29,311 bases of DNA from an uncultured Duncaniella sp. (GTDB lineage Bacteria > Bacteroidota > Bacteroidia > Bacteroidales > Muribaculaceae), in the NCBI RefSeq assembly GCF_910578445.1, contig NZ_CAJTQC010000034.1, positions 1 to 29,311 of the forward strand. The letters run 5' to 3'. Below are positions 1 through 7,449 of the stretch, in pieces (position 1 is the first letter of the stretch; each line of letters starts with the position of its first letter). The translations under genes and the position numbers were made by a program. The notes beneath the pieces are model-generated. The model was given only the letters and a program-made list of their open reading frames with translations, did no database searches and was not told where the DNA came from.

Positions 1-209
1 TTAGTAACTACTTCCTATTTTTATTTTTGCCCAAAACGTTTAGGACAATATTGTTGTAAATGTGTAATTTTTATGAGAAAAGAATTTTGTTAGATAGTTT
101 TTTTATGCATCAAGATAGAATTCCAATATGGATTACAAGTATCTGTAGATGGGTTTATGGGTTAAAAATAGGTGTTTCGTAGATTATAAATGCGATTTTT
201 TAGATAAAA
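1..209. other. AT-rich intergenic stretch, no gene seen
   Basis: No convincing reading frame is present. The stretch is AT-rich. It contains one isolated TAnnTTTG-type match at 22-29 and a short palindrome (ACAATATTGT) near 44-53, neither linked to a gene. It is the upstream region of the glycosyltransferase at 270; what lies further left is outside the window. Confidence 0.5.
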
Positions 210-242
210 TTTCTCTCGTTTGAAATATTTATTTTACATTTG
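210..242 (+). promoter_or_regulatory. Candidate promoter of the glycosyltransferase gene
   Basis: TACATTTG at 235-242 matches the Bacteroidetes -7 consensus TAnnTTTG. A weak -33 (TTTC, 210-213) lies 21 bases upstream. Transcription would begin near 246, giving a leader of about 25 bases before the ATG at 270 and excluding the earlier in-frame codon at 240. Confidence 0.45.
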
Positions 243-269
243 TGGTTGGTAAGTTTGCTTTTGTCAGAC

Positions 270-1037
270 ATGAATAAAATCTCAGCTACCATACTTGCAT
301 ATAATGAAGAGAGGCATATCGGTGCTTGTCTGGAATCTTTGCGTGGTGTAGCTGATGAAATAATAGTGGTTGATTCCGGCTCGACCGACCATACGGTTGA
401 GATATGCGAAAAATTCGGATGCCGTGTCAGCACCAGAAAGTTTGACGGTTTCGGCGCACAGCGCCAGTATGCGACATCACTCACCACACATCAGTACATA
501 CTTTCAATCGATGCCGATGAACTCCTGTCGCCTGCCCTTCAGGAATCGATAAAAAAATTGAAAGAGGATGGTTTCGGCCACAGGGTCTACAGCATCTCGC
601 GCTTGAATTTTTATTGCGGTATTCCTGTTAGACGTTGCGGATGGTATCCTGACCGCCAGATCAGACTTTTTGATAAGCGCTATGCCAACTGGAATTTGAG
701 GGATGTATCGGAGACAGTCATCTTCCGTGATTCCGTCAGACCTGAGTTTATCGACGGTGACATACTCCATCACCGTTGCGACACGCGCGAGCAATATCAA
801 AGGGTAGTGGCCTCACACGCTGCAATGAAGGCTAAAGTGCTTGCCGTGCGCGATGAAAACATAGGTGTGGTTTCTCCGTTTCTCCACGGCATGAAAGCCT
901 TTTGGCATAGTTTTGTCAGAGAAGGCGGAATTTTTGAAGGTAAAGTAGGCCGTGAAATTTCAATGCAGTCCTATCGCTCGGAACTACTTGCCTATACTAC
1001 AGCGAGAAAACTGAAAGCCGGGAGTCGGCCGAAGTAA
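270..1037 (+). CDS. Glycosyltransferase family 2, WaaE/KdtX-like
   Basis: This 255-residue GT-A fold glycosyltransferase probably transfers a sugar from a nucleotide-sugar donor onto lipopolysaccharide core or another envelope glycan at the cytoplasmic face. Seen in the sequence: an N-terminal family 2 signature (ATILAYNEERHIGACLESL), nucleotide-binding DSGSTD at residues 35-40, and the metal-binding DxD as SIDADE (Asp81, Asp83). The region GFGAQRQYA at about 60-68 resembles the lipopolysaccharide core beta-1,4-glucosyltransferase WaaE. The ATG at 270 is preferred because the first 10 residues of the longer frame start upstream within or next to the -7 promoter element. It is monocistronic and converges on rnhB. 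Donor and acceptor cannot be read from the sequence. The family is sure; the WaaE-like role is inferred. Confidence 0.85.
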   Translation: MNKISATILAYNEERHIGACLESLRGVADEIIVVDSGSTDHTVEICEKFGCRVSTRKFDGFGAQRQYATSLTTHQYILSIDADELLSPALQESIKKLKEDGFGHRVYSISRLNFYCGIPVRRCGWYPDRQIRLFDKRYANWNLRDVSETVIFRDSVRPEFIDGDILHHRCDTREQYQRVVASHAAMKAKVLAVRDENIGVVSPFLHGMKAFWHSFVREGGIFEGKVGREISMQSYRSELLAYTTARKLKAGSRPK

Positions 1038-1096
1038 GGAGTGGTGGAGATAAGCGCTGGAAGTCGTTGACAGCTGGACACCTGTTATTTAGAAAA

Positions 1097-1750
1097 TCAT
1101 GATTTTTTCTTGCTCTGTTTTTGGGCCGCTTCGTCAGGGAGCAGTCTGAATGTCATACGGTGTATTGGAGTAGGGCCTAATTTTGCAATGGCTGCCCGGT
1201 GGTCACGTGTGGGATATCCCTTGTTGACCTCCCAGTTGTAGCCCGGATATTGTTTTGCTGCCTTGTCCATAAACTCGTCGCGGTAGGTTTTTGCGAGGAT
1301 TGAAGCTGCCGCTATGTTGCCGAAGCGTGAGTCACCCTTGACGATTGTGGTATGCGGAATATCTTTGTAGGGTTTGAATCTGTTTCCGTCGACAGCTATC
1401 GCACCGGGGACTACTTCGAGCCGGTCGAGTGCGCGGTGCATGGCAAGTATGGAAGCGTTGAGGATGTTGATGCTGTCAATCTCGCTGTGGTCACATGACG
1501 CGACAGCCCAAGCAACGGCATCGCGCTCGATGATGGGACGCAGGAGTTCGCGCTGGCGTGCTGTAAGTTTTTTTGAATCGTTGAGAAGTTCGTTTGTATA
1601 TCCGTCGGGGAGAATTACCGCGGCAGCGAATACCGGACCTGCGAGGCAGCCGCGACCCGCTTCATCGCAGCCGGCTTCAAGAATAAACGGTGTTGTCGAG
1701 GATGGCAGCGGAGAATCCTGACTCTTGTTTATGGCGCTTGATTTTTTCAT
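1097..1750 (-). CDS. rnhB: Ribonuclease HII
   Basis: RNase HII removes RNA from RNA-DNA hybrids and incises 5' of single ribonucleotides misincorporated in DNA. The 217-residue protein begins its core with CDEAGRG (Asp29, Glu30), followed by GPV, the VDGNRF segment (Asp121) and KGDSRFGNIAAASILAK (Asp140). Together these give the DEDD metal-binding catalytic set at the spacing of the E. coli enzyme. HRMTF near the C terminus is also typical. The first ~25 residues (Ser/Thr/Pro-rich) and the Lys/Ser-rich tail are extensions beyond the conserved core. It lies 23 bases downstream of the response regulator gene on the same strand and is probably co-transcribed from that gene's promoter. Confidence 0.96.
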   Translation of the reverse strand: MKKSSAINKSQDSPLPSSTTPFILEAGCDEAGRGCLAGPVFAAAVILPDGYTNELLNDSKKLTARQRELLRPIIERDAVAWAVASCDHSEIDSINILNASILAMHRALDRLEVVPGAIAVDGNRFKPYKDIPHTTIVKGDSRFGNIAAASILAKTYRDEFMDKAAKQYPGYNWEVNKGYPTRDHRAAIAKLGPTPIHRMTFRLLPDEAAQKQSKKKS

Positions 1751-1773
1751 ATACAGATTTACTTCACTGTCGG

Positions 1774-2484
1774 TCAGATGTCCATGAATCCGTAGCCGAG
1801 TCCTGAACGGTTGACTATATTCTGGCCATAGCAGCCGAGTTTTTTACGCAGGCGGGAGATATTGACATCAACGAGACGCGGATTGTTCATTTCCTCACCG
1901 GGCCACGCGGTAGTGAATATTTCCTCGCGTGTGAACAGTTTGTTGCGCGAGCGCAGTAACTGGGTGAGTATTGAAAATTCGGTCGGAGAGAGCGAGATTG
2001 AATCTCCGTCAATGATCAGTCCACGTGAGTCTACGTTGAGGATGAGGGTGCGGTATTCGATTGTGCGGGCGTTTGCTGCGGGCGCGAAATTTCTGTGACG
2101 GCGAAGGACAGAGCGGACTCTCGCCATGAATTCACGCAGCGAGAAAGGCTTGATGACATAATCGTCAGCCCCTGAGTTGAGACCGGCTATAATATCGTTT
2201 TCACCGTCGAGAACTGTGCAGAAGATGACCGGGATGTGTTGTGTCATTCGGTCGTCCTTAATTCTGTCAAGGAGTTCAAGGCCGTCGATTTCTCCGGGGA
2301 GTCTGACCTCTGTTATGACGAGATTGAATGTTTCAAGAGGTAGGATGAGTGCATCTTCCGCCCGTATAACAGATGTGACGCGATAACCCTCGCTCTGAAG
2401 GTTACCTTCGAGCAGGGCTGTGATGTTTCTGTCGTCATCAATGAGCAGAATAGCAGGTGTGGTTTTTGGCTCAAAATTACTCAC
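1774..2484 (-). CDS. OmpR-family response regulator with Glu at the phosphorylation site
   Basis: This is a two-domain DNA-binding regulator of 236 residues counted from a GTG at 2484. The receiver domain (about 11-125) has the acidic pocket IDDDR (Asp16, Asp17), Thr90 and Lys112 (VIKPFS). The position of the phospho-accepting Asp is Glu59 (VITEVRLPGEIDG), and that loop is one residue longer than usual. The OmpR/PhoB winged helix (about 138-236) has SLSPTEFSILTQLL and a VDVNISRLRKKL recognition helix. The frame runs up to a TTG at 2538, but that codon overlaps the -7 element (2536-2543) and so cannot be transcribed from it; GTG 2484 fits. Known D-to-E changes in receivers often mimic phosphorylation, so it may be constitutively active (inference). 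No histidine kinase gene is adjacent. It heads an operon with rnhB. Confidence 0.9.
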   Translation of the reverse strand: MSNFEPKTTPAILLIDDDRNITALLEGNLQSEGYRVTSVIRAEDALILPLETFNLVITEVRLPGEIDGLELLDRIKDDRMTQHIPVIFCTVLDGENDIIAGLNSGADDYVIKPFSLREFMARVRSVLRRHRNFAPAANARTIEYRTLILNVDSRGLIIDGDSISLSPTEFSILTQLLRSRNKLFTREEIFTTAWPGEEMNNPRLVDVNISRLRKKLGCYGQNIVNRSGLGYGFMDI

Positions 2485-2535
2485 GAACGTTGTAAGGAGA
2501 GAGAAGAACTGATAGTATACGGTTGACTTTATATG

Positions 2536-2567
2536 CAAAAATAGGCGATATTTATCTTTTTATGAAA
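2536..2567 (-). promoter_or_regulatory. Promoter of the response regulator-rnhB operon
   Basis: On the minus strand TATTTTTG (2543-2536) matches TAnnTTTG, with TTTC (2567-2564) 20 bases upstream as a -33-like element. The predicted start of transcription is near 2530, about 45 bases before the GTG start chosen for the regulator. The 200-base region up to pyrH is divergent and holds both promoters. Confidence 0.6.
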
Positions 2568-2667
2568 TTTGTAACCAAATTGTGTGAAGTTTGAAATCAA
2601 ATTGTCATGAATATTGAGGCTCGTGATATATATAAAATATGTGTATTTTAATTTTTAGCGTCCAATG

Positions 2668-2700
2668 GTTGTATTATTGCGGGAATAATCATTACCTTTG
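2668..2700 (+). promoter_or_regulatory. Promoter of pyrH-frr
   Basis: TACCTTTG at 2693-2700 is a consensus -7. GTTG at 2668-2671, 21 bases upstream, supplies the -33 TTG core. The predicted transcript starts near 2706, about 36 bases before the pyrH ATG. Confidence 0.7.
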
Positions 2701-2742
2701 TTGAAACATCAATAAACAACGGTATAAAACTCATTAAAACAA

Positions 2743-3453
2743 ATGGAACCAAAATACAGAAGAGTCCTCCTCAAGCTCAGCGGTGAATCGCTGATGGGAA
2801 AGCAGGGCTACGGCATCGACACTGACCGTCTGAATGAATATGCCCGCCAGATTATGGAAATCTGTTCGATGGGCGTTCAAGTGGCTATCGTAATCGGCGG
2901 AGGCAATATATTCCGTGGTGTTTCCGGCGCGGCCAAAGGTTTCAACCGTGTCAAGGGTGACCAGATGGGTATGCTCGCCACCGTGATCAATTCGCTTGCC
3001 CTTTCGTCGGCTCTCGACGCTATCGGTCAGCCGGCAAAGGTGTTCACCGCCCTCAACATGTATCCGATAGGAGACTACTATTCAAACCGCGTGGCCATCG
3101 AGGCTCTTCAGCGCGGCGAGGTTGCGGTGATTGCCGGAGGAACAGGCAATCCGTTTTTCACTACCGACACCGGCAGTGCCCTCCGCGGCATCGAGGTTGA
3201 AGCCGATGTCATGCTCAAGGGCACACGCGTCGACGGAATCTATACGGCTGATCCCGAGAAAGATCCGACTGCCACTAAATTTGACAAAATCACTTATGAC
3301 GAAGTGTACAACCGCGGACTGAAGGTGATGGACCTCACTGCCACTGCTCTCTGCAAGGAAAACCATCTGCCCATCGTGGTGTTTGACATGGACACTCCCG
3401 GCAATCTTCTGAAAGTCATCAAGGGAGAGCCTATCGGAACTCTCGTCTATTAA
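2743..3453 (+). CDS. pyrH: UMP kinase
   Basis: PyrH phosphorylates UMP to UDP with ATP in pyrimidine nucleotide synthesis, as a cytoplasmic hexamer of the amino-acid kinase fold. The 236-residue length is normal for the family. Visible motifs are the N-terminal LKLSGESL (residues 10-17), the glycine-rich IGGGNIFRG (51-59), DQMGMLATVINSLAL, GGTGNPFFTTDTGSALR for UMP/phosphate binding, and DGIYTADPEKDPTA near the nucleotide site. The ATG at 2743 is preceded by an A-rich stretch (TTAAAACAA), usual for this phylum. frr follows after 53 bases on the same strand, a pairing common across bacteria. Confidence 0.97.
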   Translation: MEPKYRRVLLKLSGESLMGKQGYGIDTDRLNEYARQIMEICSMGVQVAIVIGGGNIFRGVSGAAKGFNRVKGDQMGMLATVINSLALSSALDAIGQPAKVFTALNMYPIGDYYSNRVAIEALQRGEVAVIAGGTGNPFFTTDTGSALRGIEVEADVMLKGTRVDGIYTADPEKDPTATKFDKITYDEVYNRGLKVMDLTATALCKENHLPIVVFDMDTPGNLLKVIKGEPIGTLVY

Positions 3454-3470
3454 AAAGAAAGTCTTCCAGA

Positions 3471-3506
3471 CTCAATACTTGACACTTAAAACTTAATACT
3501 TATAAA
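3471..3506 (+). repeat. frr leader copy of a shared leader block
   Basis: The 36 bases before the frr ATG contain repeated ACTTAATACTT-like words. They align with the leader of apt at 9401-9438 with about three substitutions and two small indels. There is no Shine-Dalgarno sequence in either copy. Function unknown; it may be a dispersed leader repeat or an A/T-rich translation initiation module. Confidence 0.6.
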
Positions 3507-4064
3507 ATGGAACCCTCTGATTACTTAAATCCGGCCCAAGAAAAAATGGAGTTGGCCGTGGCTTATCTCGATGAGGCACTTGCCCATATCCGTGCAGGCA
3601 AGGCTAATCCGAAGATTCTTGATGCAGTACGCGTGAGCTACTATGGCTCTAACGTGCCTGTGTCTCAGGTTGCAAACGTCGCAGTTCCCGATGCGCGTAC
3701 CATCACCATCACCCCATGGGAAAAGGCTATGTTCAAGGAAATTGAAAAAGCCATCATAAATTCCGAGCTGGGCATCACACCTGAAAACAACGGTGAAATC
3801 ATCCGCATTTCAATTCCCCCGCTGACCGAGGAACGCCGCCGCGCTCTCGTGAAGCAGTCAAAGGCAGAAGCCGAAACTGCAAAAGTGAGTGTGCGCAACG
3901 CTCGCCGCGATGCTATCGACGGTCTTAAGAAGGCTGTGAAGCAGGGTATGAGTGAAGATGTTGAAAAGGATGCTGAAAACGATGTACAGAAGCTCCACGA
4001 TAAATATCTTAAGAAAATCGACGAGCTTTTTGCAGCCAAGGAAAAAGAAATCCTGACTGTGTAA
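3507..4064 (+). CDS. frr: Ribosome recycling factor
   Basis: RRF works with EF-G to split the post-termination ribosome so subunits can be reused. The protein is 185 residues, exactly the usual size. It shows LAHIRAGKANPKILD near residues 27-41, the YYGSNVPVSQVANVAVPDARTI hinge region, the PWEKAMFKEIEKAI segment and the RRRALVKQSKAEAE helix, with the expected three-helix bundle and inserted beta domain. It follows pyrH in the same transcript, with the distinctive repeated leader immediately upstream of its ATG, and ends before a strong bidirectional terminator. Confidence 0.97.
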   Translation: MEPSDYLNPAQEKMELAVAYLDEALAHIRAGKANPKILDAVRVSYYGSNVPVSQVANVAVPDARTITITPWEKAMFKEIEKAIINSELGITPENNGEIIRISIPPLTEERRRALVKQSKAEAETAKVSVRNARRDAIDGLKKAVKQGMSEDVEKDAENDVQKLHDKYLKKIDELFAAKEKEILTV

Positions 4065-4121
4065 AAGTAAGCTTTTCCGCCTCCGATTCTTTCGGCGATG
4101 GCTGAGAGTGACGGAAGGAAC

Positions 4122-4169
4122 AAAAAAACAGACAGAAACGATTTCGTGTCGTTTCTGTCTGTTTTTTTT
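4122..4169. terminator. Bidirectional intrinsic terminator between frr and the DUF4254 gene
   Basis: A perfect 14-base stem (4128-4141 with 4149-4162, core ACAGACAGAAACGA) encloses a 7-base loop. It is flanked by an A7 run on the left and a T8 run on the right, so it can end transcripts from both convergent genes. Confidence 0.9.
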
Positions 4170-4194
4170 GTTGTCAAAGCTGTGTATCAGCCTC

Positions 4195-4797
4195 TTATTT
4201 TTTATAGAGTACAGGGTTGGTCGATGGATCGTTGTACATTTTCATCTGACGGTAGACCTTCATGTATTTGCGTCCTGCGGCAATGTCGTCGAGCAGCTGG
4301 TCGATTGCTGTCGTGAGGTCATTTTCCTGCTGAAGAAGCACATCAAGTTTAGCCTGACACTTGGCGATGTGCTCGGGCGAGGCGTCTGTGCGCTCGACTT
4401 CGCGCGCCATGTGGTAGATTTTCAGAGCGAGAATCGATAGACGGTCGAGCGCCCACGCCGGGCTTTCGGTGTTGATAGTAGCGTCGGACAGCGGTGTGAC
4501 ATCGGCATATTTCTCACGGAAATAAGTGTCGATTTCCTCGACCATATCGGTGCGGTCCTGATTCGACTTGTCGATACGGCGTTTGAGAGCGAGCGCAGCC
4601 ACGGGGTCGATATTTGGGTCGCGGATTATATCTTCGAGATGCCACTGCACGGCATCGATCCAGTTCTTGGCAAAGAGGGTTGCCTCGATCGTCCCCTCCG
4701 GATAAGGGTTTGCAACACGGGCATCAACATCGTCAGTCTTGTGGTAGAGGGCTGTCGTGTCAGCGAAAATTCTGAAAGAGTCTCGTGCGAAATTCAT
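4195..4797 (-). CDS. DUF4254 domain-containing protein
   Basis: This 200-residue protein is soluble, alpha-helical and of unknown function. The recognisable family features are the N-terminal IFADTTALYHKTDDVD, NPYPEGTIEATLFAKNWIDAVQWHLEDIIRDPNIDP (about 31-66) and a helical C-terminal half with heptad-like segments (about 105-175). No signal peptide or membrane segment is seen. The family is nearly restricted to Bacteroidetes, where members sometimes lie beside envelope-sugar genes. Here it is a single-gene unit convergent with frr, with its own promoter. The family call rests on motif memory; biochemical role is unknown. Confidence 0.8.
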   Translation of the reverse strand: MNFARDSFRIFADTTALYHKTDDVDARVANPYPEGTIEATLFAKNWIDAVQWHLEDIIRDPNIDPVAALALKRRIDKSNQDRTDMVEEIDTYFREKYADVTPLSDATINTESPAWALDRLSILALKIYHMAREVERTDASPEHIAKCQAKLDVLLQQENDLTTAIDQLLDDIAAGRKYMKVYRQMKMYNDPSTNPVLYKK

Positions 4798-4840
4798 GGA
4801 ATATGGTGTTTGGTTAAAGAGTTTGATGATTTAATAAATG

Positions 4841-4871
4841 CAAAGATGGTGATTTTTATCCCGAAAACAAA
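4841..4871 (-). promoter_or_regulatory. Promoter of the DUF4254 gene
   Basis: On the minus strand TTTG (4871-4868) is followed after 19 bases by CATCTTTG (4848-4841), one mismatch from TAnnTTTG. This predicts a leader of about 40 bases before the ATG at 4797. Confidence 0.55.
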
Positions 4872-4893
4872 GGAGTGCCCCGAAAAAAATGCT

Positions 4894-4901
4894 TAATTTT
4901 G
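4894..4901 (+). promoter_or_regulatory. -7 element of the radical SAM gene
   Basis: TAATTTTG fits TAnnTTTG. No good -33 is seen at the usual distance. Transcription would begin near 4907, giving a leader of about 95 bases. Confidence 0.4.
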
Positions 4902-5002
4902 CTATTGAAGTGTCTGCGGAGCTCTATTTGCACGCTTCACATATAAATATTCACATGTAACATTCCCGGTAGGTCCAACCGATGGTTTCATAAAATAACA
5001 TC

Positions 5003-5782
5003 ATGCAGACTGTACTTTTCCATTCCACTATTTTCGGCCCTATACGTTCGCGGCGTCTTGGAGTCTCGCTCGGTGTCAATCTCACACCCGACGACGGTAA
5101 GATATGCTCATTCGACTGCCTGTATTGTGAGGCCGGTTTTAATGCGCAAGGGCAGGGGACAACGGGTTTTCCTTCACGCGAACAGGTGGCAAGGCAGCTT
5201 GAATCGCGTCTGAAAAACATGAGCGAGGCCGGTGAGCCGCTTGACGTGATTACTTTTTCAGGTAATGGCGAGCCGACGCTCCATCCAGATTTCAGCGGTG
5301 TGATCGACGACACTCTGCGCATCCGCGACAAGTATTATCCATCGGCCAAGGTCAGTGTACTGAGCAATTCGACGCGCCTTGACCGCAGTTCGGTCGAAGA
5401 TGCTTTGAGAAAGGTTGACAATAACATTCTTAAGCTCGATTCGGCTGTCACGGCTACAATGAAAGTGATTGACCGGCCGAACAGCCCGGCTTTCACATCG
5501 GAAAAAGCCATAGCCGACATTGCCAAGTTCAACGGACAATGTATTGTCCAGACCATGTTTTTGCGCGGTGAATATGACGGTGTGAAAATAGACAACACTA
5601 CTCCTGCCGAGGTCGACGCTCTTATCGAAGCCTACAAGGCGATAGCTCCCCGTGAAATCATGATCTATTCCATCGACCGTAAGACTCCGGCTGAGACTCT
5701 TGAGAAAATCGACCGTCAGGAGCTTGATAGGATAGGGGAGCGCATAGCATCCGAAACCGGAATCCCTGTTCAGGTCGCGTAA
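5003..5782 (+). CDS. Radical SAM protein, COG0731 type
   Basis: This 259-residue radical SAM enzyme has the 4Fe-4S motif as CSFDCLYC (Cys35, Cys39, Cys42), preceded by the family-typical GPIRSRRLGVSLGVNL. The SAM-contacting glycine-rich segment appears as TFSGNGEPTLHPDF (about 84-97). The VLSNST strand and the KLDSA segment follow the COG0731 pattern (wybutosine-type Fe-S oxidoreductases). The substrate is not known for the bacterial members, which are best described as uncharacterised radical SAM enzymes. There is no C-terminal SPASM cysteine cluster. The LD-carboxypeptidase gene follows on the same strand after 50 bases and may be co-transcribed. Confidence 0.85.
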   Translation: MQTVLFHSTIFGPIRSRRLGVSLGVNLTPDDGKICSFDCLYCEAGFNAQGQGTTGFPSREQVARQLESRLKNMSEAGEPLDVITFSGNGEPTLHPDFSGVIDDTLRIRDKYYPSAKVSVLSNSTRLDRSSVEDALRKVDNNILKLDSAVTATMKVIDRPNSPAFTSEKAIADIAKFNGQCIVQTMFLRGEYDGVKIDNTTPAEVDALIEAYKAIAPREIMIYSIDRKTPAETLEKIDRQELDRIGERIASETGIPVQVA

Positions 5783-5832
5783 TGTAAAAGAAAATTTGTG
5801 GCCGCTGTGGCCGCGTGAATCATACAATTCTA

Positions 5833-6747
5833 ATGGCAGAGCTTTCCATTCTGACACCCCGTCCGCTTCGCAGCGGTGACCGTATAGCCATAGTTTCGCC
5901 GGCCGGAATCATCAAGCCGCAGATTGTCTACAACTGTCTCCCTGTTCTTGCTGACAGGGGATGGGTTCCTTATGTCGGCGAAAATACTTTCAATCGCCAA
6001 GGGACTTATGCCGGTAGTGACGATGAGCGTTACTCCGATCTGGAGACCGCGTTTCTAGACCCTGACACGCGTGCCATCATCTGCGCGCGCGGCGGCTATG
6101 GAGCTGTGCATCTTCTCGACCGTCTCGACCGACTCCCTTTGCGCGATGATCCCAAATGGGTTGTCGGCTACAGTGACATCTCCGCTCTCCATGCCTTGAT
6201 GACGCGTAAAGGAATCAAGTCGCTCCACGCTCCGATGACAAAACATATAGCTCAGTTTTCGGGTAAGGATGACGATTCAAGACTGCTGTTTGAAAAACTT
6301 GAAGGCGCGACTCCCGATGTCGAGGTGGAAGCCCATCCCTTGAATCGTCCCGGCAGAGCGGAAGGATTGTTGGCGGGAGGAAATCTTGCAGTGATTGCCG
6401 GACTGGTTTCGACGCCCTTTGATGTCATCCGCCCCGGGACTATCCTCTTCATTGAGGATATCGCCGAGCCGATATATAAGGTGGAACGTATTCTGTATAC
6501 GCTCCGGCTGAGCGGTGCTCTCGGAGCATTGGGCGGACTTATCGTCGGGCAGTTTACCGATTATGCTCCCGACCGCAATTCACCGACAATGGAGGCTATG
6601 ATTTCACGAATGGTCGAGCCCTTCGGTTTTCCTGTAGCCTTCGGTTTTCCGATTGGCCATGTCGACCATAACATACCTATGACCTGCTCGTCGAAAGTAG
6701 TGCTTGAGGTTTCTTCCGACAAGACTCTGCTTTCTACAATAGGGTAG
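5833..6747 (+). CDS. ldcA: LD-carboxypeptidase (peptidase family S66)
   Basis: LD-carboxypeptidases of the LdcA/MccF family cleave the L,D bond releasing the terminal D-Ala from tetrapeptides during murein recycling in the cytoplasm. The 304-residue protein shows the nucleophile in GYSDISALH (Ser114), Glu208 in FIEDIAEP and His276 in GFPIGHVDHNIPM. This is the Ser-Glu-His triad of the family at spacings close to Pseudomonas LdcA. ARGGYGAVHLL and LLAGGNLAVIAGLVSTP are further signatures. A GTG at 5815 gives six extra residues, but the ATG at 5833 begins the conserved N terminus directly (MAELSILTPRPLRSGDRIA). MccF-type immunity function is possible for distant members, but murein recycling is more likely. 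No terminator is evident after it. Confidence 0.88.
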   Translation: MAELSILTPRPLRSGDRIAIVSPAGIIKPQIVYNCLPVLADRGWVPYVGENTFNRQGTYAGSDDERYSDLETAFLDPDTRAIICARGGYGAVHLLDRLDRLPLRDDPKWVVGYSDISALHALMTRKGIKSLHAPMTKHIAQFSGKDDDSRLLFEKLEGATPDVEVEAHPLNRPGRAEGLLAGGNLAVIAGLVSTPFDVIRPGTILFIEDIAEPIYKVERILYTLRLSGALGALGGLIVGQFTDYAPDRNSPTMEAMISRMVEPFGFPVAFGFPIGHVDHNIPMTCSSKVVLEVSSDKTLLSTIG

Positions 6748-6984
6748 AGGAGGGGACTCGTTTTGAAAAATTAAAATATATAATATATTGTCTAATATTT
6801 AAAATTTAGTGTCTTTATTTTTAGTTGATATTAAATTTAGCCTTCTGAGGCTGTAAAATTCACGCCCGTTTGTGCAGGCGGTTTCAAATATTAAAATCTC
6901 AGAGCCTTAAAATTGGTGTAATATGCTTTTAATTAAATAAATAAGCTCTATTTTTATGTTTGGAAAAATGACCAATCTAAAAAT
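6748..6984. other. AT-rich intergenic region before ybeY
   Basis: No gene is seen. It contains A/T-rich sequence (especially 6770-6840) and small hairpins (AGCCT/AGGCT at 6839-6852; CGCC/GGCG at 6863-6880) without a clear T-tract. The ybeY promoter begins at 6985. Confidence 0.5.
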
Positions 6985-7016
6985 TTTGACGTTAAATGAA
7001 AAATTGACTAACTTTG
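6985..7016 (+). promoter_or_regulatory. Promoter of ybeY-mnmG, abutting the start codon
   Basis: TTTG (6985-6988), 20 bases, then TAACTTTG (7009-7016) is a full consensus Bacteroidetes promoter. Only four bases separate it from the ATG at 7021, so transcription should begin at or next to the start codon. Confidence 0.75.
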
Positions 7017-7020
7017 TAAC

Positions 7021-7449
7021 ATGAAGAAAATAGAGTGGCTGACCGACGGCACTACAAAAATGCCTGATATTGACACCGCACGACTCGAAGAGTGGATTGT
7101 AGCGGTGGCTGCTTCTCACAATCGCATTGTCGGCCCCTTGACCTATATTTTTTGCGATGACCCGAAAATTATCGAGGTCAACCGTCAGTTTCTCAATCAT
7201 GATTATTTTACGGATATCATCACTTTCGACTATTCACGCGGAAGGATGATATCAGGCGATATGTTTATTTCACTCGACACCGTCGAGTCCAATTCAGTTT
7301 TAGTCGGAGCTACCTATCAACGCGAACTACTGCGCGTGATCATTCATGGTGTGCTTCATTTATGTGGCATAAACGATAAAGGACCGGGTGAACGTGAAAT
7401 AATGGAATCTTTTGAAAACAAAGCACTAAAAAAGTTAGATGAGATTTGA
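7021..7449 (+). CDS. ybeY: Endoribonuclease YbeY
   Basis: YbeY is a metal-dependent single-strand RNase needed for 16S rRNA 3'-end maturation and 70S quality control. The 142-residue protein has the typical YIFCDDPKIIEVNRQFLNHDYFTDIITFDY core and RVIIHGVLHLCGINDKGPGE. In that zinc site, His109 and His113 are present, but the usual third His is replaced by Asp119. From memory, Bacteroidetes members share the CGINDKG form, so this is probably a lineage trait. The ATG at 7021 gives the normal N terminus; the next Met (residue 14) would remove the first strand. The gene overlaps mnmG by 11 bases, indicating translational coupling, and the promoter lies directly against the start codon. Confidence 0.95.
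   Translation: MKKIEWLTDGTTKMPDIDTARLEEWIVAVAASHNRIVGPLTYIFCDDPKIIEVNRQFLNHDYFTDIITFDYSRGRMISGDMFISLDTVESNSVLVGATYQRELLRVIIHGVLHLCGINDKGPGEREIMESFENKALKKLDEI

Noticed and set aside
2485..2538. Longer N terminus of the response regulator from TTG 2538
   Set aside because: The codon lies inside the -7 element, upstream of the predicted transcription start, and the extra 18 residues are unlike receiver domains.
5258..5857. 199-residue frame antisense to the radical SAM gene
   Set aside because: No recognisable motifs; it overlaps a well-supported gene end to end.
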